Source of the DNA: an uncultured bacterium
GTDB taxonomy: Bacteria > Patescibacteriota > Minisyncoccia > CAIUEV01
DNA length: 7,681 nucleotides
Direction: 5' to 3'
NCBI GenBank assembly: GCA_903898335.1
Contig: CAIUEV010000061.1
Span: forward strand, 1-7,681
The notes below the pieces were generated by a model. It was given only the letters and a program-made list of their open reading frames with translations. It searched no databases and was not told the origin of the DNA. Shown here piece by piece: positions 1-5,791 of the stretch. How positions within the stretch are numbered: position 1 is the stretch's first letter; each line of letters starts with the position of its first letter. The position numbers and the translations under genes are program-made.

Positions 1-25
1 GGAGGTTCGATCCCTCCCGTCGCTA
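1..25 (+). tRNA. 3' end of a tRNA gene (isotype not determinable)
   Basis: Bases 1-5 (GGAGG) pair perfectly with 13-17 (CCTCC) around the seven-base loop TTCGATC, which is the T arm with the invariant TTC-R-A pattern. Bases 18-24 (CGTCGCT) would be the 3' side of the acceptor stem and A25 the discriminator base. The following bases (CTCGA) are not CCA, so the CCA end would have to be added after transcription. The 5' part, including the anticodon, lies outside the window, so the amino acid cannot be named. The expected missing 5' acceptor strand is AGCGACG. Confidence 0.85.
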
Positions 26-40
26 CTCGACTTTTTAGGT

Positions 41-69
41 TTGTAAGTCAGGGCCGAAGTCCCTTTAAT
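41..69 (+). promoter_or_regulatory. candidate sigma-70-type promoter for rpsF
   Basis: TTGTAA (41-46, 4 of 6 to TTGACA) and TTTAAT (64-69, 5 of 6 to TATAAT) are separated by exactly 17 nt. Transcription would start near 76 and leave a leader of only about 13 nt before the rpsF ATG, which fits the lack of a Shine-Dalgarno there. This reading competes with the idea that the same bases form an RNA leader hairpin. Confidence 0.3.
50..64 (+). promoter_or_regulatory. small CCG-containing hairpin just upstream of rpsF
   Basis: AGGG (50-53) can pair with CCCT (61-64) around the loop CCGAAGT. TAAGT (44-48) can also pair with ACTTA (77-81), giving a possible lower stem with a large asymmetric loop. 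A CCG trinucleotide in a structured rpsF leader recalls the known S6:S18 autoregulatory mRNA motif, but the stem here is short and I cannot verify the match. It could equally be a weak terminator for the tRNA gene, followed by a T-rich run (71-76), or chance. Confidence 0.2.
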
Positions 70-88
70 AATTTTTACTTAAAGTTAC

Positions 89-973
89 ATGGAAGCAACG
101 AAGAAAAAAAAGAGTTATGAACTAAATTGCCTTTTCGCTTTGAGCGATGGTCAAAAAATCCAATCTGTAGTTGATAAAATTTCCGATTGGGTTGAGAAAA
201 ACAGTGGAGAAATCATTTCTTTGGAAAAGAAAAACGAGGAGGGTAAAATCTCTAAAGGTATGTTCTGGGTTGAAAAAAGATATTTGGCTTACCCGATAAA
301 AAGAAATAAAGCCGGTTTCTATTTATATGTTTTCTTTAGCGTTGATGCGGCCGGCATTAGAGAGCTTTCCAGAGCCCTCAAGTTGGAATCCAGCGTTATA
401 AGATTCATGATTACCGACGTTAATGGCAATGAAAAAAAATTGACTCCCGGAGCGGAAGAGATTAGCCAGATTGCCGAGCTGGCTTCCAAAGATCCTATTC
501 AAAAAAAGGAAAGCTCGGAAGAAGTTGGGTCGATCATTACCGGTCAAAAAGAAGTTTCGATCGAGCCGGAGGAGAAAGAAGTTATTGATTCCGTGACGGA
601 AGAAACGGTTACTGAAAACAAAGAAGAGGAAGTTGCGATTGAAGAAGCTGTCGATGCCGATTTGACTCCCGAGGAAAACCGGGAAGAAATTGCTCCGGAG
701 ATTGAAGCAACGGAAGTTAAAGCCGAGACTGAAGCTGAAGCTGAGGTTGAGGTTGAAAAAGAACAAGAGGAGCAGCCGGAATCCGATTCTGCTGAAAGCG
801 CCTCCGAAATTGAAGAAGAGGACGTTTCCGTTGAAGAAAAAGAAAAGAAAGATGTTAAAACGGAAGAGCCGGAAAAAGATGGATCAAAGAAGAAAGAATC
901 AAAAAAGAAGAAAATCAGCTTAGATGATTTGGATAGAAGATTGGATGATATTTTGAATGAAGAGATTCTTTAA
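89..973 (+). CDS. rpsF: 30S ribosomal protein S6 (bS6) with a long acidic C-terminal extension
   Basis: S6 binds S18 and the central domain of 16S rRNA in the 30S platform. Residues about 9-112 form the S6 fold: an opening strand YELNCLFAL, the paired strands around KRYLAYPIKRNKAGFYLYVFF, and the family-typical segment ALKLESSVIRFMI near 96-108. E. coli S6 is about 131 residues; this protein has 294. The extra part (about 120-275) is low-complexity and very rich in Glu with Lys, Ala, Val and Ser. It ends in a lysine-rich stretch (266-275) and a probable amphipathic helix, ISLDDLDRRLDDILNEEIL. Start: ATG at 89 is the only sensible choice and begins just before the S6 fold; no Shine-Dalgarno precedes it. 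It is followed by ssb after 34 nt and then rpsR, the classic neighbourhood. The tail's role is unknown; in E. coli the S6 C-terminus is post-translationally extended with glutamates by RimK, so an encoded acidic tail is a notable parallel but not proof of shared function. Confidence 0.95.
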   Translation: MEATKKKKSYELNCLFALSDGQKIQSVVDKISDWVEKNSGEIISLEKKNEEGKISKGMFWVEKRYLAYPIKRNKAGFYLYVFFSVDAAGIRELSRALKLESSVIRFMITDVNGNEKKLTPGAEEISQIAELASKDPIQKKESSEEVGSIITGQKEVSIEPEEKEVIDSVTEETVTENKEEEVAIEEAVDADLTPEENREEIAPEIEATEVKAETEAEAEVEVEKEQEEQPESDSAESASEIEEEDVSVEEKEKKDVKTEEPEKDGSKKKESKKKKISLDDLDRRLDDILNEEIL

Positions 974-1007
974 TCGAGTCGCGGGCTAATTTTTTATTTT
1001 AAATAAA

Positions 1008-1460
1008 ATGCCAATCTATCTCAACAAGGCTTTTGTTGTGGGAAGACTAACCAAAGATCCTGAGACAAAAAGTACTCCGAACGGACAAAGGGTGACTAAT
1101 TTAAGTGTTGCGACTAACAGAGTTTTCAAGGATAAAGATGGGAACAAGCAGGAGCAGGCCGAATTTCATAATATTATTCTGTGGTCAAGATTGGCTGAAA
1201 TTGCTTCTCAGTATTTGGTAAAAGGACAGGAAGTGCTAATTGAAGGAAGGCTTCAGACCAGGTCTTGGGACGGTAAGGACGGAGTCAAGAGATATCGTAC
1301 GGAAATTATCGCGGAGTCGCTTCAACTCGGATCAAAATCCGGTGGAGGCAGCGGATCTTTTTCTAAAGAAGGTTCCTCTCCCAAACCAGAAGAAGAGGCT
1401 AAGAAAGACGAAGTGATTGAAGACGTTGAAGAAATAAAAATAGAAGACATTCCTTTCTAG
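1008..1460 (+). CDS. ssb: single-stranded DNA-binding protein
   Basis: SSB coats single-stranded DNA in replication, recombination and repair and recruits partner proteins through its C-terminal tip. The OB fold covers residues about 1-108: LNKAFVVGRLTKDPE at the start, the EFHNIILWSRLAE segment (52-64) and VLIEGRLQTRSWDGKDG (76-92). Aromatic residues F53, W59 and W87 sit where base-stacking aromatics are found in this family. A Gly/Ser linker (about 109-124) leads to an acidic tail ending in EDIPF, matching the conserved DIPF tip. At 150 residues it is slightly shorter than E. coli SSB (178). The ATG at 1008 starts directly at the fold; the bases before it (TTTTATTTTAAATAAA) contain no Shine-Dalgarno. 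Its position between rpsF and rpsR is the usual one. Confidence 0.96.
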   Translation: MPIYLNKAFVVGRLTKDPETKSTPNGQRVTNLSVATNRVFKDKDGNKQEQAEFHNIILWSRLAEIASQYLVKGQEVLIEGRLQTRSWDGKDGVKRYRTEIIAESLQLGSKSGGGSGSFSKEGSSPKPEEEAKKDEVIEDVEEIKIEDIPF

Positions 1461-1482
1461 TTCCCGATTTTATTTGATTTAT

Positions 1483-1491
1483 TGGTATAAT
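1483..1491 (+). promoter_or_regulatory. candidate extended -10 promoter upstream of rpsR
   Basis: The 82-nt gap between ssb and rpsR contains TGG-TATAAT: a perfect -10 hexamer (1486-1491) preceded by TG at the extended -10 position. The best -35-like match is weak (TTCCCG, 1461-1466, 19-nt spacer). It would give rpsR and the downstream membrane-protein gene their own start near 1498, with a leader of about 45 nt. Immediately downstream lies a perfect but AT-rich 6-bp inverted repeat, GGTTTA/TAAACC (1493-1508, loop TAAA), followed by T-runs. Confidence 0.35.
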
Positions 1492-1542
1492 TGGTTTATA
1501 AATAAACCTGAACTAAGTTTTTAAGTTTTTGATTTTTTATCC

Positions 1543-1797
1543 ATGTCACCAAAGCCAGGAAGTAAAAAAAAGAAGAGCAATAATCAGCCAGAAGAGCGTA
1601 AGAAATGCTATTTGTGCGAAAATAAGCTAGACGCTTTGGACTATAAAGACGTCGACACTTTAAAGAAATTTGTCACTCTTCAGGGAAAGATTAAACCTCC
1701 TCGAAAAACCGGTACTTGCTCAAGACATCAGCGTTTAGTTGCCAGAACCGTTAAAAGAGCGAGAACATTGGCTATATTGCCCGTAAAAAGAGGCTAG
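1543..1797 (+). CDS. rpsR: 30S ribosomal protein S18 (bS18), cysteine-containing form
   Basis: S18 forms a heterodimer with S6 on the 30S platform. The core motif is recognisable: DYKDVDTLKKFVTLQGKI (33-50), PPRKTGTCSRHQRLVARTVKRAR (52-74), ending AILPVKRG. Length (84) is typical, with a lysine-rich N-terminal tail (1-20). C22 and C25 (CYLC) plus C59 and H62 (CSRH) make a CxxC...CxxH set that could bind zinc, the 'C+' version known for several ribosomal proteins including S18. The ATG at 1543 is preceded by a T-rich leader without a Shine-Dalgarno. The next gene starts 5 nt after its stop, so the two are very likely co-transcribed. Confidence 0.96.
   Translation: MSPKPGSKKKKSNNQPEERKKCYLCENKLDALDYKDVDTLKKFVTLQGKIKPPRKTGTCSRHQRLVARTVKRARTLAILPVKRG
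1789..1793 (+). promoter_or_regulatory. ribosome binding site AGAGG supporting a TTG start
   Basis: AGAGG lies 9 nt before the TTG at 1803, inside the last codons of rpsR. It is one of the few Shine-Dalgarno-like sites in the window and favours the TTG over later starts; no in-frame ATG occurs before the membrane segment. Because it is also coding sequence for the S18 C-terminus (KRG), it may be partly coincidental. Confidence 0.4.
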
Positions 1798-1802
1798 TTT
1801 TA

Positions 1803-2822
1803 TTGGTTTCATCTTTAATTACTGGTGTAAAAAGTAAATATAAAAAAGTGCCGAAGGGAGAAAATTTCTTCTTAAAAAATAAATCAATTTTTTATGCGGC
1901 TTCGACCGTGACTTTTTCTGTGGCTCTGATTCTTATAGGATTACTTTTTTATGTAAAGTATAAAAAAAATAAGCTTGATGAAAACCAATTAAAAGAGGAG
2001 GTGGCCGTTTTAAAAGAAAAATTGGAAAGCCAGAACAAAGATGGTTACGGAGTGAATCTTGAGGGTAATGCCAATCTTGGTTTACAGCCGACGGACAGTC
2101 CAAACAATGTGCAGGTTCCTTTGAATGCTTCACCCATCAACATGGATTCCCCCGGTCAATCGATGGGGGCAAACGGTTCAATGAGTAATCCCGGCGGACT
2201 AATGCCCGGAAGCGGTGCGGCGGGTCAGCCAGGCGGTCAGCAACCGGCTCAGGCGCCGGCAGAGGCGAAACCTAAAGTAGAAGAAACCGATGTTCTGAAG
2301 CCGGATAAGTGGAAAACTTATGAAAATGATAAATATAAATATTCTTTTGACTATCCGCACGAATTTAATCTGGGAGAATGTTCATCCGATCCGAATCCGT
2401 GCAAACTGGGAAAAATAATTGAGACTGAAGGAGGTAACACAGTGGATCTTTCAAGCAGTTTTGAGAGTCAAACCTGGCCTAAGATTACCTTTACCCATTT
2501 GGAAAGCACAGAATACCAACTGCCGGAAGACAAAAAGTTAATAGACTGGGTGAAAGAAAAGTTTCCTTCAGTTGCATCGGAAATGCCTAAGACCTACAAT
2601 ATCAGCATAAAATCAAAAAGCGGGAATCCGAAGAAAGGGTTGAAGATAAAAATAAATGATGGAACGGCAGCTGCCACCGATTCTTCGGGGGAGAGCGAAA
2701 AATATCACTATGAAATCTATGTAGAGAAAGACGGGAAGATTTTCAAAATAAATCTTCAGGGGATTGATGGTCAGAAAGCTAAAGATTTTTACGATGATTG
2801 GCTGGACGAAGTGAGACTTTAG
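1803..2822 (+). CDS. single-pass membrane protein with a PsbP-like C-terminal domain, function unknown
   Basis: I do not recognise a named family with certainty. Layout of the 339 residues: a basic N-terminus (10-28), one hydrophobic membrane segment (about 29-51, SIFYAAS to LLFYV) followed by positive residues KYKKNK, a short charged probable coiled coil (57-78), a flexible linker rich in Gly, Pro, Gln, Asn and Ser (80-158), then a folded domain (about 168-338). That domain opens with KWKTYENDKYKYSFDYP (169-185), resembling the start of PsbP-like/Mog1-like domains found in many secreted or anchored proteins, and ends DFYDDWLDEVRL. C193 and C200 could form a disulfide if the domain lies outside the membrane. 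The dense positive charge on both sides of the membrane segment makes topology uncertain; an outside C-terminus is my inference. The start is TTG, 5 nt after rpsR, with AGAGG upstream. It sits where rplI (L9) often lies and ends just before the shared terminator. The coding call is firm, the domain call tentative. Confidence 0.85.
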   Translation: MVSSLITGVKSKYKKVPKGENFFLKNKSIFYAASTVTFSVALILIGLLFYVKYKKNKLDENQLKEEVAVLKEKLESQNKDGYGVNLEGNANLGLQPTDSPNNVQVPLNASPINMDSPGQSMGANGSMSNPGGLMPGSGAAGQPGGQQPAQAPAEAKPKVEETDVLKPDKWKTYENDKYKYSFDYPHEFNLGECSSDPNPCKLGKIIETEGGNTVDLSSSFESQTWPKITFTHLESTEYQLPEDKKLIDWVKEKFPSVASEMPKTYNISIKSKSGNPKKGLKIKINDGTAAATDSSGESEKYHYEIYVEKDGKIFKINLQGIDGQKAKDFYDDWLDEVRL

Positions 2823-2844
2823 CAGTCTGAAAATTTTTTATCTC

Positions 2845-2880
2845 AAGCAAAAAACCGGTTTTGAAACCGGTTTTTTGCTT
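2845..2880. terminator. bidirectional intrinsic terminator between convergent operons
   Basis: AAGCAAAAAACCGGTTT (2845-2861) and AAACCGGTTTTTTGCTT (2864-2880) are perfect 17-base inverted arms separated by only 2 nt, so the RNA hairpin would have a 4-nt TTGA loop. The core CCGG stem is flanked by A6 on the left and T6 on the right, which gives a run of U after the core stem in either direction. It lies 22 nt after the stop of the membrane-protein gene (+) and 20 nt after the rplB stop (-), so it can end both transcripts. Confidence 0.9.
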
Positions 2881-2900
2881 TATCTGAGAAAATATATTTT

Positions 2901-3740
2901 CTATTTGCGCTTGGGCTTACGTCGACGAACTATAAATTTGCTCGAGGCTTTCTTGGCTCTTCTGGTTTTAACTCCTTTAGCCAATTTTCCCCAAGGGGTT
3001 TTCGGCGCTTTCAAACCAATCGGTTGATTCCCTTCTCCTCCTCCATGCGGATGATCGACAGGATTCATTACTTTTCCTCTCACTTGCGGTCGTCGTCCCA
3101 TCCAGCGTTTTCTGCCGGCCTTGCCTATGGTTATGGTATTGTGCTCGACATTACTCACTCTTCCGATGGTGGCAAAACAACTATCGGGAAACATCCTTAT
3201 CTCGCTGGAAGGCATCTGAACCGTCGTGTAGCCATTCTCGTTAGCGGTGACTATACCGGCCGATCCGGCGGATCTGATTACCTGACCTCCCTTTCCGGGC
3301 ATCATCTCGAGATTGAATATTTCAGTACCTACCGGAATATTTTTGAGCTCCGTTCGATTACCCTTATTGAGTTCCGCCTTTGAAGAGAAAAGAATCTCAT
3401 CTCCTTCAGCGGCTCCTTGCCAGGCGATCACGTAGCGCTGCTCGCCGTCTTTAAAGGCCAATAGGGCGATAAACGATGTTCTGTTCGGATCTCTCTCAAC
3501 GGAGATGACTTTGGCGGGAATATCTGTTTTAATGCATTTGAAATCAATAACTCTGAGTCGTCGTTTGTGTCCTCCTCCTCTGTGTCGAGTGGATATTTTT
3601 CCAGTCTTCATTCTACCGACATTTCGACTGTTTTTGACCAGCAACGACTTTTTTGGCTTTTTCTTCTTATCGAATCCGGACGCGACAAAAGACATGATTC
3701 GCGTACCGTTATTCTTTATCTTCTTTATCTTGATTGCCAT
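2901..3740 (-). CDS. rplB: 50S ribosomal protein L2 (uL2)
   Basis: L2 is a core 23S rRNA-binding protein near the peptidyl transferase centre and helps subunit joining. Clear landmarks are TRHRGGGHKRRLRVIDF (51-67), VERDPNRTSFIALL (81-94), MPGKGGQVIRSAGS (147-160) and the hallmark MNPVDHPHGGGEG (225-237), whose H230 corresponds to the conserved histidine (H229 in E. coli) linked to activity. It ends with the usual basic tail KFIVRRRKPKRK. Length 279 matches the family (about 273-280). It follows rplW after 31 nt as the last gene of the - strand operon. In most bacteria rpsS (S19) comes next; here the stop is 20 nt from the shared terminator. No Shine-Dalgarno is visible before the ATG (TTTATTTCC). 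Confidence 0.97.
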   Translation of the reverse strand: MAIKIKKIKNNGTRIMSFVASGFDKKKKPKKSLLVKNSRNVGRMKTGKISTRHRGGGHKRRLRVIDFKCIKTDIPAKVISVERDPNRTSFIALLAFKDGEQRYVIAWQGAAEGDEILFSSKAELNKGNRTELKNIPVGTEIFNLEMMPGKGGQVIRSAGSAGIVTANENGYTTVQMPSSEIRMFPDSCFATIGRVSNVEHNTITIGKAGRKRWMGRRPQVRGKVMNPVDHPHGGGEGNQPIGLKAPKTPWGKLAKGVKTRRAKKASSKFIVRRRKPKRK

Positions 3741-3771
3741 GGAAATAAATTAAATTGATTGTATCTTGGAA

Positions 3772-4065
3772 TTATTTAGCCTTATTCAAACTTTGTCCCT
3801 CCTTTAAAGTAACGATTGCTTTCTTCATCTTGCTGCCCTTAACTCCTTCTCCACCTCGACGGTTAACCTTCTTCGGTTTAACGGCGATAAGATTTATTTT
3901 TGCCGGGACTACGCCGTAAATTTCCTTGATAGCCTGTTTCAGCATAATTTTGTTAGCGTCTTGTCTAACTAAAAAAGTATACTTATTCAGTTTTTCTCCG
4001 GAAACCACTTTCTCTGTCATTAAGGGTCTCAAAATTATATCTTTGAGGGATTTATTCTGTTCCAT
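3772..4065 (-). CDS. rplW: 50S ribosomal protein L23 (uL23)
   Basis: L23 binds domain III of 23S rRNA at the exit tunnel and is the docking site for trigger factor and SRP. The motifs ILRPLMTEK (11-19), YTFLVRQDANKIMLKQAIKEIYGV (29-52) and VNRRGGEGVKGSKMKKAIVTL (67-87) are characteristic. Length 97 is normal. It lies between rplD (13-nt gap) and rplB (31-nt gap), the canonical order. The sequence before the ATG (AAATTTGACCA) has no Shine-Dalgarno, so translation may be coupled to termination at rplD or rely on an unstructured leader. Confidence 0.96.
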   Translation of the reverse strand: MEQNKSLKDIILRPLMTEKVVSGEKLNKYTFLVRQDANKIMLKQAIKEIYGVVPAKINLIAVKPKKVNRRGGEGVKGSKMKKAIVTLKEGQSLNKAK

Positions 4066-4078
4066 TGGTCAAATTTAA

Positions 4079-4714
4079 CTAAATATTTTTCAATCTATCG
4101 TTAATTTTCTCGAAAGATTTTTTATCGATCAAGATATTTTTAAAAAGATAGAAATCAAGTGAATTAAGATTCTCCACTAATTTAAAATTAGTCTTCGGAA
4201 AATTGCCTGAAGCTTTTTTCAAATTATCGCTGCCGGTCTCCCCGATAGTCAAAGTCTTTCCGCTGTTAATCTTTAAAGCGTCAACCAAAATCTTAAAAGA
4301 CTTGGTTTTCGGTTCCAAACTCTCCCAACTTTCGACAACATAGACCTCTCCTCCATCTATTTTTTTCTTCAAGGAAGAAGCAAAAAAATTCTTAGTAGTA
4401 TTGGAGTTGATTTTTTTAACAAAATTTCTGTTTCCGGTTGGACCAAAAGTTATTCCTCCTCCTCGCCAAATAGGACTTCGATTCGAACCGGCTCTGGCTC
4501 GACCCGTCCCCTTTTGCTTCCAAGGCTTCTTTCCTCCTCCGCTGACTTCCGCCTTGCTTTTAACCTTCGCTTTATCTACCCGGCTATTGTTTTTAAGAAT
4601 AGTGATCACTTCGTGAGCGAGATTTTGATACCACTTGACGGCAGAAAGGCTTTCTGTCGGAGAGATAGAATCAACTTCTTTGCCTTCCAAATTATAAACT
4701 TTAATCTTTTCCAT
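4079..4714 (-). CDS. rplD: 50S ribosomal protein L4 (uL4)
   Basis: L4 binds 23S rRNA and its long loop lines the exit tunnel; in E. coli it also represses the S10 operon. The conserved tunnel loop is plain at about 59-87: GGGKKPWKQKGTGRARAGS followed by NRSPIWRGGG. N-terminal MEKIKVYNLEGKEV and C-terminal FYLFKNILIDKKSFEKI also match the family. Length 211 is usual. It lies 27 nt after rplC and 13 nt before rplW. No Shine-Dalgarno precedes the ATG. Whether this L4 regulates its operon cannot be read from the sequence. Confidence 0.96.
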   Translation of the reverse strand: MEKIKVYNLEGKEVDSISPTESLSAVKWYQNLAHEVITILKNNSRVDKAKVKSKAEVSGGGKKPWKQKGTGRARAGSNRSPIWRGGGITFGPTGNRNFVKKINSNTTKNFFASSLKKKIDGGEVYVVESWESLEPKTKSFKILVDALKINSGKTLTIGETGSDNLKKASGNFPKTNFKLVENLNSLDFYLFKNILIDKKSFEKINDRLKNI

Positions 4715-4741
4715 CTGAAACAGTTATCGTTTTAAGAAATA

Positions 4742-5365
4742 TTAAATAGAAGAAATCTCAACAAAACTTCCCTTTCTTCCGGGAATTGCTCCGGTTAGAG
4801 CTATTAGAGATTTGCTTTCATCAACCCAAGCTACGCGGATATTTTTGACGGAAACTCTCTCGTCTCCCATTCGGCCGGCCATTTTCTTTCCTTTATTCAC
4901 GTGTTCCGGGAAGGCACATCCGATTGAGCCTCCACTTCTAAGAACGTGTCTGTGTCCATGAGTTTTCGGACCGCCGGCAAAGTTGTGTCTTTTGACGACG
5001 CCCTGGAATCCCTTACCTTTGCTTTTAGCGGAAACCTTTACTTTCTCTCCTTCGTTGAATACTTGGACGGAAACAGGATTCTTGTCTTTATAGTCATCTG
5101 CCTTCAAATCGTTCAAATCAACTCGAAATTCTTTTATAAGGCTGAAATTTTTATTGAGTTTAAAAAACTTTTCGTCCATTTTTTCCTTCTCTTCGGTTTT
5201 TTTGGTTAAACTCAAAATCAAAGCCTCGTATTTATCTTTGGCCAATGTTTTTTTTCTAAGCACAAAAAGATTGCTGCAGTCAATCAAAGTGATTGCTTCA
5301 ACTTTATTTTCCTTATCCCAAAACTGAGACATTCCGATTTTTCTACCCAAAAGAAATTTACTCAT
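4742..5365 (-). CDS. rplC: 50S ribosomal protein L3 (uL3)
   Basis: L3 is an early 50S assembly protein whose loop reaches toward the peptidyl transferase centre. It starts with the typical LLGRKIGMSQFWDKENK (5-21) and carries SKGKGFQGVVKRHNFAGGPKTHGHRHVLR (115-143), GSIGCAFPEHVNKGKKMAGRMGDERV (146-171) and a terminal TGAIPGRKGSFVEI. Length 207 is normal. In E. coli the segment after GSIG is QNQTPG with the PrmB-methylated Gln; here it reads CAFPEH, so that glutamine is absent, as in various non-proteobacterial L3 proteins. The ATG is preceded by AATTAAAAGCT, with no convincing Shine-Dalgarno. The 88-nt gap to rpsJ is the longest inside the rpsJ-to-rplB run. Confidence 0.97.
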   Translation of the reverse strand: MSKFLLGRKIGMSQFWDKENKVEAITLIDCSNLFVLRKKTLAKDKYEALILSLTKKTEEKEKMDEKFFKLNKNFSLIKEFRVDLNDLKADDYKDKNPVSVQVFNEGEKVKVSAKSKGKGFQGVVKRHNFAGGPKTHGHRHVLRSGGSIGCAFPEHVNKGKKMAGRMGDERVSVKNIRVAWVDESKSLIALTGAIPGRKGSFVEISSI

Positions 5366-5422
5366 AGCTTTTAATTATATCGAGGGGACCATCCAATTGA
5401 CCCTCTTTTTTCTTAGTTGTCA

Positions 5423-5450
5423 ATAATATCGCGGGATATGAAAGAGACAA
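5423..5450 (-). promoter_or_regulatory. candidate internal promoter ahead of rplC
   Basis: On the - strand TTGTCT (5450-5445, 4 of 6 to the -35 consensus) is followed after 16 nt by TATTAT (5428-5423, 5 of 6 to the -10 consensus). It lies directly after the rpsJ stop in the 89-nt gap and would give a leader of about 50 nt to rplC. A perfect TATAAT also occurs at 5379-5374 but without a fitting -35. AT-rich sequence makes such matches common, so this is tentative. Confidence 0.25.
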
Positions 5451-5454
5451 AAAA

Positions 5455-5769
5455 TTACATCTTAATCTCGACGTCGACTCCTGCCGGCAAATCAAGATTG
5501 GTCAGAGATTCGATTGTTTTCGAGGTGAAATTTTCGATATCGATAATTCTTTTGTGAAGTCTCATCTCAAATTGTTCTCTGGCGTCTTTATGAACAAAAG
5601 TTGATCGGTTAACGGTGAATTTTTTAATCCTTGTCGGCAAGGGGATTGGCCCTTTGACTTCGGCACCGGTTCTCTCCGCCGTCTCGACTATTTGTCGGGC
5701 TGAAAGATCGATCACTCTGTGATCATAAGCTTTTATCTTGATTCTGATGCGATTTTTACTCTCTTCCAT
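5455..5769 (-). CDS. rpsJ: 30S ribosomal protein S10 (uS10)
   Basis: S10 belongs to the 30S head and, as NusE, also takes part in transcription antitermination complexes with NusB. The family is clear from [52 protein letters not shown] and the ending [12 protein letters not shown] chose the ATG at 5769 ([11 protein letters not shown], 104 residues), close to the usual 102-105 residues. A GTG at 5778 would add only MDT and no ribosome site supports it, though it cannot be excluded. It is the first gene after tuf and heads the S10-L3-L4-L23-L2 order. A strong hairpin plus T-run lies between tuf and this gene, only about 22 nt from the start. Confidence 0.95.
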   Translation of the reverse strand: MEESKNRIRIKIKAYDHRVIDLSARQIVETAERTGAEVKGPIPLPTRIKKFTVNRSTFVHKDAREQFEMRLHKRIIDIENFTSKTIESLTNLDLPAGVDVEIKM

Positions 5770-5791
5770 TGTGTCCACTATTAATTAAGAC

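Noticed and set aside
323..766. 147-codon open frame on the - strand opposite rpsF
   Set aside because: It mirrors the Glu/Lys-rich tail of S6 (GAA/GAG become TTC/CTC), giving a Phe/Asn/Leu-rich composition with no domain; the + strand frame is a clear S6.
690..923. 77-codon Lys/Arg-rich frame on the + strand within rpsF
   Set aside because: Shifted reading of the acidic repeat-like tail; low complexity, no start signal, fully inside rpsF.
3024..3758. Open frames on the + strand opposite rplB
   Set aside because: Shadows of the L2 coding sequence; no ribosome sites or family motifs.
5382..5412. Terminator-like GAGGG/CCCTC hairpin with T6 on the + strand between rplC and rpsJ
   Set aside because: Only a 5-bp stem with a 14-nt loop, and it faces against the operon; no + strand gene is present for it to terminate.
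5770..5778. GTG at 5778 as the start of rpsJ
   Set aside because: Adds only three residues beyond the usual S10 length and no ribosome site supports it; the ATG at 5769 is preferred, though the choice is not certain.
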